Assembly (NCBI GenBank): GCA_019449555.1
Contig: JAGRPN010000253.1
Span: 1-39,470, forward strand
Direction of reading: 5' to 3'
From: Ramlibacter sp.
GTDB taxonomy: Bacteria; Pseudomonadota; Gammaproteobacteria; Burkholderiales; Burkholderiaceae_C
Length of the DNA: 39,470 bases
The translations under genes were made by a program, and so were the position numbers. The notes beneath the pieces were generated by a model. That model was given only the letters and a program-made list of their open reading frames with translations, made no database searches and was not told the DNA's origin. How positions within the stretch are numbered: position 1 is the first letter of the stretch; each line of letters starts with the position of its first letter. This document shows positions 22,929 through 29,631 of this stretch, piece after piece.

Positions 22929-25367
22929 ATGGAATCGCCGCCCCTGCAACACATCGAGAGCCTGCTGAGCCTGCTGGAGCGCACGGCCTTCGCGGGCGTG
23001 TGGACGCTGGACGTCGCTTCCGGTCGCTTGCTCTGGAGCGACGAGCTGGCCCGCATCCACGGCGCCCCGCCCGGGTTCTCCCCGGCGCGCGAGGAGGCGT
23101 TCGCGCTCTACGCGCCCGAGTGGCGCCAGCAGGTGGAGGCCCTGGTGCAGGCTTGCGCGAAGGCGGGCGAGCCCTTCGACGAGGAGATGCAGATCGTCAC
23201 GCTGCAGAACCGGCGCGCGTGGGTGCGCAGCATCGGCCACGCCGTGCGCGACGCCGACGGGCGCATCCTGCGCGTGGAAGGCGCGGTGCAGGAGATCGCG
23301 CCGCAAGGCCACCGGCCGGGCACGCTGCTGCGGCACACCGCCAGCATGGGCGGGGCCATGGGCCCGGGCGAGGCGTTCGCCACGATCGATCGCGACGGGC
23401 GCTTCACCTACGTGAACGAGCAGGTCGAGTGGCTGCTGGGCCGACCGGCCGCGGACCTGCTCGGCAGGAAGATCTGGAACTCGTTCCAGAAGACGGTGCG
23501 CCTGCGAATGGAGGAGCAGTTCAAGCGCGCGTTCGCCGCCGGCGAAGTGCTGGAGGTCGAGGAACTCGACGCGAACCTGTCCAAGCGCATCGAGGCGCGG
23601 GCCTATCCGTTCGGGGGCGGGATCGCCGTGCACCTGCGCGACGTCACTGCGCGCCACAAGTCGCAAGAGCAGTTGCGGCTGCTCGAAAGCAGCATCGCCC
23701 GCCTGAACGACATCGTGATCATCACCGAGGCCGGCCCGTTCAACGAGCCCGGCCCGCGCATCGTGTTCGTCAACGAGGCGTTCGAGCGCCGCACCGGGTA
23801 TTCGCGCGAAGAGGTGATGGGGCGCACGCCCAGGCTGTTGCAAGGGCCCGCCACGCAGCGCGAGGAACTCGATCGCATCCGCGCCGCGCTCGAGCAATGG
23901 CAGCCCGCGCGCGTGGACCTGATCAATTACAAGAAGAACGGCGAGGCGTTCTGGGTCGACCTGGAGGTCTCGCCGGTGTGGGATCACGAGCGCAAACTCA
24001 CGCACTGGGTCGCGGTCGGGCGTGACGTGACCGAACGCAAGATGGCCGAGGAAAAGATCCAATACCTCGCGTTCTACGATCCGCTCACACGGCTGCCCAA
24101 CCGGCAGCTGCTGCTGGACCGCCTGCAGCGCGCGCTGTCCGACCATGACCGGCCGCGCGAGGGCGCACTGATGTTCATCGACCTGGACAACTTCAAGGTG
24201 CTCAACGACACCCTCGGGCACCAGAAGGGCGACCTGCTGCTGCAGCAGGTCGCCGAGCGCCTGCGCTCGTGCGTGGCGCGCGGCGACACCGTCGCGCGCC
24301 TGGGCGGCGACGAATTCGTGATCCTGCTGGAAAACACCGGCCACAAACCGCTGGAGCCGGCCGCGGGAGCGCGTATCGTGAGTGAGCGCATCCTGTCGCG
24401 CCTGGGCGAGCCTTATCTGCTCTCGGGACACCTGCACCACAGCACCTGCAGCATCGGCGTGACGCTGTTCGGGCGGGCGCCCTGGACCGTGAGCGAACTG
24501 CTCAAGCAGGCCGACCTCGCGATGTACCAGGCCAAGAGCGCCGGGCGCAACACCGTGTGCTTTTTCGACCCGGAAATGCAGGCGGTCGTCACGGCCAACG
24601 CGGCCCTGGCCACGGACTTGCGCGAGGCCTGGCGCGAGAGCCAGTTCCTGATCGACTACCAGCCGCAGGTGGGCGCCGACGGGCGCATGACGGGTGTGGA
24701 AGCGCTGTTGCGATGGCGGCATCCGCAGCGCGAACTGGTGCCGCCCGCGCACTTCATCCCGACCGCCGAGGAGACCTCGCTGATCGTGCCGATCGGCCGC
24801 TGGGTGCTGGAGCGGGCCTGCGCGCAGCTGGCGGAGTGGGCGAAAAGGCCGGATCGCAGCCACCTGAGCATCGCCGTCAACGTGAGCGTGCGCCAGTTCC
24901 GCCATCCAGACTTCGTGGACGAGGTCATGACCGCGATCGCGAATGCCGACATCGCGCCGCACAAGCTCAAGCTCGAGTTGACCGAAAGCCTGCTGGCGGA
25001 CGGCATCGAAGTGACGGTGGCCAAGATGGGAACGCTCAAGGACATGGGCGTCACGCTGTCGCTCGATGATTTCGGCATGGGTTACTCGTCGCTGTCGTAT
25101 CTGAAGCGCCTGCCGCTGGACCAGCTCAAGATCGACCGCGAGTTCGTCAAGGACATCCTGACGGACGCGAACGACGCTGCCATCGCCCGCACGATCGTCG
25201 GCCTGGCGCAGAGCCTCGGCCTGAGCGTGATCGCCGAGGGCGTCGAGACCCAGGCGCAGCGCGCCTTCCTCGCGCAGCAGGGCTGCCACGCGTACCAGGG
25301 CTACCTGTTCTGCCGGCCGCTCGGCATCGAGCAGCTTGAAGCGTTCATGGACGAAATCGAAGGCTGA
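22929..25367 (+). CDS. PAS-GGDEF-EAL cyclic-di-GMP turnover protein
   Basis: 812 residues from the ATG at 22929 (weak ribosome binding site; an in-frame GTG at 22893 would add 12). Three PAS-type regions: about 15-125, 140-240 (FATIDRDGRFTYVNEQVEWLLGRPAADLLG) and 245-375 (IVITEAGPFNEPGPRIVFVNEAFERRTGYSREEVMGRTPRLLQG, with NYKKNGEAFWVDLEVSPV). GGDEF domain with intact GGDEF at 459-463 and no evident RxxD inhibitory site upstream in the usual place. EAL domain with E591-A-L-L-R, plus ELTES, DDFGMGYSSL, LKIDREFV and AEGVET, so it is predicted phosphodiesterase-competent. No membrane helix: it is cytosolic, probably sensing redox or a flavin/haem ligand through PAS. The middle PAS lacks the NCRFLQ flavin motif of LOV domains (LLQG here). 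Either activity may dominate. Confidence 0.93.
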   Translation: MESPPLQHIESLLSLLERTAFAGVWTLDVASGRLLWSDELARIHGAPPGFSPAREEAFALYAPEWRQQVEALVQACAKAGEPFDEEMQIVTLQNRRAWVRSIGHAVRDADGRILRVEGAVQEIAPQGHRPGTLLRHTASMGGAMGPGEAFATIDRDGRFTYVNEQVEWLLGRPAADLLGRKIWNSFQKTVRLRMEEQFKRAFAAGEVLEVEELDANLSKRIEARAYPFGGGIAVHLRDVTARHKSQEQLRLLESSIARLNDIVIITEAGPFNEPGPRIVFVNEAFERRTGYSREEVMGRTPRLLQGPATQREELDRIRAALEQWQPARVDLINYKKNGEAFWVDLEVSPVWDHERKLTHWVAVGRDVTERKMAEEKIQYLAFYDPLTRLPNRQLLLDRLQRALSDHDRPREGALMFIDLDNFKVLNDTLGHQKGDLLLQQVAERLRSCVARGDTVARLGGDEFVILLENTGHKPLEPAAGARIVSERILSRLGEPYLLSGHLHHSTCSIGVTLFGRAPWTVSELLKQADLAMYQAKSAGRNTVCFFDPEMQAVVTANAALATDLREAWRESQFLIDYQPQVGADGRMTGVEALLRWRHPQRELVPPAHFIPTAEETSLIVPIGRWVLERACAQLAEWAKRPDRSHLSIAVNVSVRQFRHPDFVDEVMTAIANADIAPHKLKLELTESLLADGIEVTVAKMGTLKDMGVTLSLDDFGMGYSSLSYLKRLPLDQLKIDREFVKDILTDANDAAIARTIVGLAQSLGLSVIAEGVETQAQRAFLAQQGCHAYQGYLFCRPLGIEQLEAFMDEIEG

Positions 25368-25386
25368 GGGAGCCCGGGGACCGGCG

Positions 25387-26160
25387 TCACACCGGCGCGA
25401 TGCGCAGCGGCGCCGTGGGCACCGCCCGCGGGATGCGCATGACGATCTGCTCGGGGCCGCGTACCAGCTCGACGGATTCGGCCGTGGCGAGCGCCTGCAC
25501 GTCGGCCCATTCGAGCTGCCGGTAGCTGGGCCCGAACGGCATGGCCTCGAACTCGTCCTGCCGCGCGGTCAAGCGAACCGAGACTTCGGCGAACCCGTCG
25601 ACGACTTCGGCTTTCACGCGCACCTCGCTCGGTCCGGAGGCGGCATCGGTCAGGGCGATCAGCGAGGCGACCAGCAGGTTTCGCAGCGTCACCCGCCACA
25701 CCTCGAACTCGCTTTCGGGCAGCTCGGTGACGATGACGAAACCGCGGAAATTGAAGTTGGTCCCGAGCAGCGCCAGGCATTCCTCGATGCCTTCCTTCAG
25801 CCGCACGCCCTCGTCTTCGCCCGGTTCGATCCAGGCGGCGACCTTCAGGCAGTTCATCACCGCGTCCCGGGCCAGCCGGTTGAGCTTCGAAATGCTCGAT
25901 TGGAACTCGGCCACGCCGGGCGAGGCCCGTTCGAGGCGCGCGTTCAACACTTCGGCCATCATCGAGATCGCCTGCAGGTTGACGACCATGTCGTGCTTGA
26001 GTGCCGGGGCCAGTCGCCTGAGCACCCCGTAGCGCGCCGCTTCGGCGCCCGTGCGTGGCCGGCGGCCGCTGGCGGAACCCGGGCCGGCCTGCTGCGCCTC
26101 GGCCACTAGCGCCATGGCGCCCACCTCGCGTGAGCCCCAGCGCGCCTTGCGCTCGTGCAT
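25387..26160 (-). CDS. Histidine-kinase-like protein lacking a recognisable ATP-binding domain
   Basis: 257 residues from the ATG at 26160 (GAGGG about 12 bases upstream). After a variable 45-residue N-terminus, a dimerisation-helix-like segment with LKHDMVVNLQAISMMAEVLNARL (H56, D57) resembles HisKA or chemotaxis-type phosphotransfer boxes, followed by SSISKLNRLARDAVMNCL. The C-terminal 150 residues are in the place of a HATPase_c domain (EGIEECLALLGTNFNFRGFVIV, VTLRNLLVASLIALTDAA), but N, G1 and G2 boxes are not visible. It may be a degenerate kinase, a phosphotransfer protein or an anti-sigma/phosphatase-type scaffold. It is convergent with the GGDEF-EAL gene (20 bp apart) and close to a single-domain receiver. 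Function is not assigned. Confidence 0.75.
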   Translation of the reverse strand: MHERKARWGSREVGAMALVAEAQQAGPGSASGRRPRTGAEAARYGVLRRLAPALKHDMVVNLQAISMMAEVLNARLERASPGVAEFQSSISKLNRLARDAVMNCLKVAAWIEPGEDEGVRLKEGIEECLALLGTNFNFRGFVIVTELPESEFEVWRVTLRNLLVASLIALTDAASGPSEVRVKAEVVDGFAEVSVRLTARQDEFEAMPFGPSYRQLEWADVQALATAESVELVRGPEQIVMRIPRAVPTAPLRIAPV

Positions 26161-26318
26161 CGTTTCATTTTCGCCCTCGCGTTCCAGGCGTCTCACACTG
26201 GCCGCCCGCCGGGCACTGAGCCCTGCAGGCCCTGCCGGGGCAGGGTGGGAACGGGAAAAACAGCGGCCATGAGATTTCCTGAGTTCGTCCGATGTTCCAC
26301 GATACACGCGTTTACGCT

Positions 26319-26349
26319 TGTAGGACAGGGCGCATGCGCCTGTAGGACA
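26319..26349. repeat. Direct repeats TGTAGGACA around a 12-bp palindrome upstream of greB
   Basis: TGTAGGACA at 26319-26327 and 26341-26349 flank the perfect palindrome GGCGCATGCGCC (26329-26340). A third copy of TGTAGGACA is at 22841-22849, upstream of the GGDEF-EAL gene, inside GTAGG-N6-CCTAC. A regulatory element or a small dispersed repeat; not identified. Confidence 0.45.
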
Positions 26350-26391
26350 AAGCCAGCGCGCAAGGGCTCGCCGCCTCGTTATGCTTGCGGC

Positions 26392-26955
26392 ATGAGCAAG
26401 GCGTTTACCCAGGAAGACGATCGCGAGGAGGACGAGGACCAAGAAGCCTCGTTGCCCGAGGTCGGCGGCGGCGCGAAGAATTACATGACGCCGCAGGGCT
26501 ATGCGCGGCTGCGGGCCGAACTGCTGCAGCTGATGGACGAGGAGCGCCCGAAGGTGGTCGAGATCGTGCATTGGGCGGCCAGCAACGGCGACCGTTCGGA
26601 AAACGGCGACTACATCTACGGCAAGAAGCGCCTGCGCGAGATCGACCGGCGCATCCGTTTCCTCACGAAGCGCCTCGAGCTGGCCGAAGTGACCGACCCG
26701 GCCGTTCACTACGGCGGCGATCAGGTGTTCTTCGGCGCGACCGTGACGTATGCGGAGGAGTCGGGCCAGGAGCGCACCGTCACCATCCTCGGCATCGACG
26801 AAGCGGACAGCGCGCACGGCCAAGTGAGCTGGATCTCGCCGATTGCCCGTGCCTTGCTCAAGGCGCGCGCAGGCGATGTCGTCAAGCTGGTCACGCCCGC
26901 CGGTACGCAGGAGATCGAGGTGCTGCGGGTGACCTACCCGGCGCCGCAGGCCTGA
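26392..26955 (+). CDS. greB: Transcription elongation factor GreB
   Basis: 187 residues from the ATG at 26392. An acidic N-terminal extension (MSKAFTQEDDREEDEDQEA) precedes the coiled coil, which begins at about residue 30: NYMTPQGYARLRAELLQLMDEERPKVVEIVHWAASNGDRSENGDYIYGKKRLREIDRRIRFLTKRLE. The tip carries the acidic catalytic residues (GDRSENGDY) that stimulate transcript cleavage by RNA polymerase, and the basic patch is denser than in GreA, as in GreB. The C-terminal FKBP-like domain has VFFGATVTYAEESGQERTVTILGIDEAD, GQVSWISPIARALLKARAGDVV and the terminal TPAGTQEIEVLRVTY. It rescues backtracked polymerase. It is convergent with the cytochrome c gene (13 bp apart). The ORF extends upstream but without a start of quality. 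Confidence 0.95.
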   Translation: MSKAFTQEDDREEDEDQEASLPEVGGGAKNYMTPQGYARLRAELLQLMDEERPKVVEIVHWAASNGDRSENGDYIYGKKRLREIDRRIRFLTKRLELAEVTDPAVHYGGDQVFFGATVTYAEESGQERTVTILGIDEADSAHGQVSWISPIARALLKARAGDVVKLVTPAGTQEIEVLRVTYPAPQA

Positions 26956-26968
26956 CAGCGGTCAAGCG

Positions 26969-27373
26969 CTACTTCGACTGGTCCGCCATGTAATCGACGG
27001 CGGCCTTCACCTCGTCGTCGGTGAGCGACGGCGATGCGCCGCGCGGGGGCATCTGCCCCTTGCTGCCGGTGAAGCCTTCCATAGCGTGCTTGTACAGCAC
27101 CTCTTTGCCTTGCGCGATGCGCGGGCCCCAGTCGGCCTTGTCACCGGGCTTGGGCGCGCCGGCCACGCCGGCTGCGTGGCACACGGAGCACACCTTGGTG
27201 AACGTCGCTTTGCCGACGGTATTTTCAGCGGGCGAGGCCGCGGCGGGCGTGGTGCTTGCCGGTGCTGGCGTCGTCGCGGCGGGCGCGGGCGCCTCTTCCT
27301 TCTTGCCGCAAGCAGCAAGCAGGGTGGCAGCGGAAATCGCGAGGGTCAAGGCGAGTCTTTTCATGTTGTTCAT
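26969..27373 (-). CDS. Lipoprotein c-type cytochrome (cytochrome c5-like)
   Basis: 134 residues from the ATG at 27373 (or MKRLALTL at 27364). Lipoprotein signal MKRLALTLAISAATLLAAC, with the LAAC lipobox making C22 the lipidated residue. An Ala/Pro/Thr-rich linker of about 30 residues gives reach from the membrane. The cytochrome c domain has haem motif CSVCH (about residue 62-66), GAPKPGDKADWGPRI, and the methionine ligand in KGQMPPRGASPSLTDDEV, followed by AAVDYMADQSK. Class I cytochrome of the c5 type. A -10-like TAGAAT at 27414-27419 reads into the gene. It is divergent from nosZ; a membrane-tethered c cytochrome is a plausible electron donor to nitrous oxide reductase (inference from position). 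Confidence 0.88.
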   Translation of the reverse strand: MNNMKRLALTLAISAATLLAACGKKEEAPAPAATTPAPASTTPAAASPAENTVGKATFTKVCSVCHAAGVAGAPKPGDKADWGPRIAQGKEVLYKHAMEGFTGSKGQMPPRGASPSLTDDEVKAAVDYMADQSK

Positions 27374-27525
27374 TCAGTTGGCTCAGGGGGATGGTCAAAA
27401 CCGGTAGACGCGCATTCTACGGCCCGCGCGCCGCAAAAAAAGTGACTGCGATCCTGGATCGCGTTGACTTACCGCAACTGGGCCGTGGGTCGGCACCGGG
27501 ATGATCCCGACTTGCCAAGAAGGAA

Positions 27526-27548
27526 AAGATGTATTCGCCGTGCATCTT
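27526..27548. promoter_or_regulatory. Probable NsrR binding site upstream of nosZ
   Basis: A 23-bp interrupted palindrome with outer arms AAGATGTATTC and CCGTGCATCTT around a central G. The known NsrR consensus has two 11-bp halves AAGATGCATTT/AAATGCATCTT with a 1-bp centre; the left arm matches 9 of 11 and the right 8 of 11. It lies 45 bp before the nosZ ATG, just ahead of a -10-like TAGACT (27563-27568), over the -35 region, consistent with NO-relieved repression. Confidence 0.6.
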
Positions 27549-27592
27549 ATCTACCTGAGGCATAGACTCTTTCACATCCAAAAGGACATCTC

Positions 27593-29602
27593 ATGAGCGA
27601 AGGGGAAAACAAGGCTGCTCGCCACCTCAGCGAAGCGGCTCAAAAAACAACAAGGGGCAAGGCAACGGAGTCGGTGAAGCCGGCGCGGCCGGACCGGCGC
27701 AGTTTCTTGAGCAACGGCGCCGTCGCGGTGGCCGGAGCCGGGCTGTCGATCGGGCTGGCCGGCTGCAACACGTCATCCGATTCCGCCAAGTCCGCCGGGG
27801 CAGCCTCGTCGGCGCCCAAGGCCAACGGCGGGCCGGGCGAGATCGACTACAGCAAGTACGAGGTCCCGCCGGGCCAGCTGGATACCTACTACTCGTTTTC
27901 GTCGGGCGGGCATTCGGGTGAAATGCGCATTTACGGCCTGCCCTCGGGCCGGCTGTTCAAGCGCATTCCGGTGTTCAACATCGACTGCCTCGTCGGATGG
28001 GGCATCACCAACGAATCGAAGAAGATCATCGGCACCAAGCCGGACGGCAGCCTGAAGTACTGCACGGGCGATACGCACCACGTCCACCCCTCCTATACCG
28101 ACGGCACGTACAACGGCAAGTACATCTTCGTCAACGACAAGATCCACAGCCGCATCGCGCGCGTCCGGCTGGACACGATGGAGTGCGACAAGATCACCGA
28201 ATTGCCCAACGTGCAGGGCTTTCACGGGATCTTCCCCGACAAGCGCGACCCGGTCGATCCCAAGATCAACTACACGACCCGGGTGTTTTGCGGCAGCGAG
28301 TTCCACATCCCGCAGCCCAACGACGGGCGCGACCTCAACAATCCGAAGAATTATTTCTGCCTCTTCACCTGCGTCGATGCGGAAACCATGGAGCCGCGTT
28401 GGCAGGTCAAGGTGGACGGCAACCTCGACCTGGTGGCAACTTCGTACGACGGCAAGTTGGCCTGCTCGAACCAGTACAACTCCGAGAACGGCGTTCACTA
28501 TGAAGAGACCATGGCCGCCGAGCGCGACGCCTGCGTCTTCTTCCATATCGAGCGCATCGAAGCGGCGGTCAAGGCCGGCAAGACGTTTCGCATCGGCACC
28601 TCGAAGGTCCCGGTGGTGGACGGCACCAAGGCGGCCAACCCCGATCCGAAGACTTCATTGACCTTGTACGTGCCGGTTCCGAAGAACCCGCACGGCGTCA
28701 ACACCAGCCCGGACGGCAAGTACTACGCCTGCTCGGGCAAGTTGTCGCCGACGGCGACCCTCATCGACCACGGCCTGGTGCTGCAATGGTTCGACGGCCA
28801 GCTGAAGGAGCCGCGCGACACGGTGGTCGCCGAACCCGAGATCGGCCTCGGGCCACTGCACACCGCGTTCGACAACCGGGGCAACGCGTACACGACCCTG
28901 TTCCTGGACAGCCAGATCGTCAAGTGGAATATCGAGGCTGCGATCAAGTCGTACAAGGGCGACAAGGCGGCCAAGCCGGTGGTGGATCGCATCGACGTGC
29001 AATACCAGCCCGGCCACGGCTTCACGTCGATGGGCGAGACCAAGGAAGCGGACGGCAAGTTCTTCCTGTCCGACAACAAGTTCTCCAAGGACCGTTTCCT
29101 GCCGGTGGGGCCGCTGCACCCGGAAACCGCGCAGCTGATCGACATCAGCGGCGACAAGATGAAGTTGGTGGCCGACCACGCCGTCTATTCGGAACCGCAC
29201 GACTCGATCATCATCCGGCGCGAGCTGATCAAGACCAAGCAGGTCTATGACATCAACGACTTCCCGAACGCGGTCAAGGACGCCAAGGAATGCCGGGTCG
29301 AGCGCAAAGGCAGGAAGGTCACGGTTTACCTCACTTCCCAGGCGCCCACGTTCGGTCTGCGTGAGTGGACGGTCAAGAAGGGCGACGAGGTCACCATCAT
29401 CCTGACCAACCTCGACAAGGTGGAGGACCTGACGCACGGCTTTGCGATCCCGAAGTACGACATCAACTTCATCGTGAACCCGCAGGAAACCAAGTCGGTG
29501 ACGTTCAAGGCCGACAAGCCCGGCGTCTACTGGGCCTACTGCACCAACTTCTGCCACGCACTGCACCTCGAGATGCGCTCGCGCATGCTGGTGGAGGCCT
29601 GA
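27593..29602 (+). CDS. nosZ: Nitrous oxide reductase, Tat-dependent (clade I)
   Basis: 669 residues; ATG at 27593 with AAAGGA upstream. It catalyses N2O + 2 H+ + 2 e- = N2 + H2O in the periplasm. A long 34-residue leader precedes the twin-arginine motif R35-R36 (DRRSFLSNGAV), then LAGC at 55-58. Beta-propeller CuZ histidines are all visible: two in DTHHVH, then GFHG, NPHG, LHTAF, GHGF and EPHD. The cupredoxin domain holds CuA: H615 (LTHGFAIPKYD), C650, C654, H658 and M661 in YCTNFCHALHLEM; position 652 is Asn where many NosZ have Trp. The motif LAGC directly after the Tat core is also a lipobox, so the protein may be lipidated. The next gene, nosR, is 29 bp downstream. Clade I assignment rests on the Tat signal and the nosR partner. 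Confidence 0.97.
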   Translation: MSEGENKAARHLSEAAQKTTRGKATESVKPARPDRRSFLSNGAVAVAGAGLSIGLAGCNTSSDSAKSAGAASSAPKANGGPGEIDYSKYEVPPGQLDTYYSFSSGGHSGEMRIYGLPSGRLFKRIPVFNIDCLVGWGITNESKKIIGTKPDGSLKYCTGDTHHVHPSYTDGTYNGKYIFVNDKIHSRIARVRLDTMECDKITELPNVQGFHGIFPDKRDPVDPKINYTTRVFCGSEFHIPQPNDGRDLNNPKNYFCLFTCVDAETMEPRWQVKVDGNLDLVATSYDGKLACSNQYNSENGVHYEETMAAERDACVFFHIERIEAAVKAGKTFRIGTSKVPVVDGTKAANPDPKTSLTLYVPVPKNPHGVNTSPDGKYYACSGKLSPTATLIDHGLVLQWFDGQLKEPRDTVVAEPEIGLGPLHTAFDNRGNAYTTLFLDSQIVKWNIEAAIKSYKGDKAAKPVVDRIDVQYQPGHGFTSMGETKEADGKFFLSDNKFSKDRFLPVGPLHPETAQLIDISGDKMKLVADHAVYSEPHDSIIIRRELIKTKQVYDINDFPNAVKDAKECRVERKGRKVTVYLTSQAPTFGLREWTVKKGDEVTIILTNLDKVEDLTHGFAIPKYDINFIVNPQETKSVTFKADKPGVYWAYCTNFCHALHLEMRSRMLVEA

Positions 29603-29631
29603 GTGGCGGGGATCGGCAGAAGGGTCAATTC

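Noticed and set aside
22854-25289. 811-codon minus-strand frame opposite the GGDEF-EAL gene
   Set aside because: Leu/Arg/His-rich with no domain; the plus strand has intact GGDEF and EAL motifs.
27464-27477. TTGACTTACCGCAA as an FNR box in front of nosZ and the cytochrome gene
   Set aside because: Only the left half fits the consensus; the right half has CGCAA where RTCAA is needed. The box at 18286-18299 is far better.
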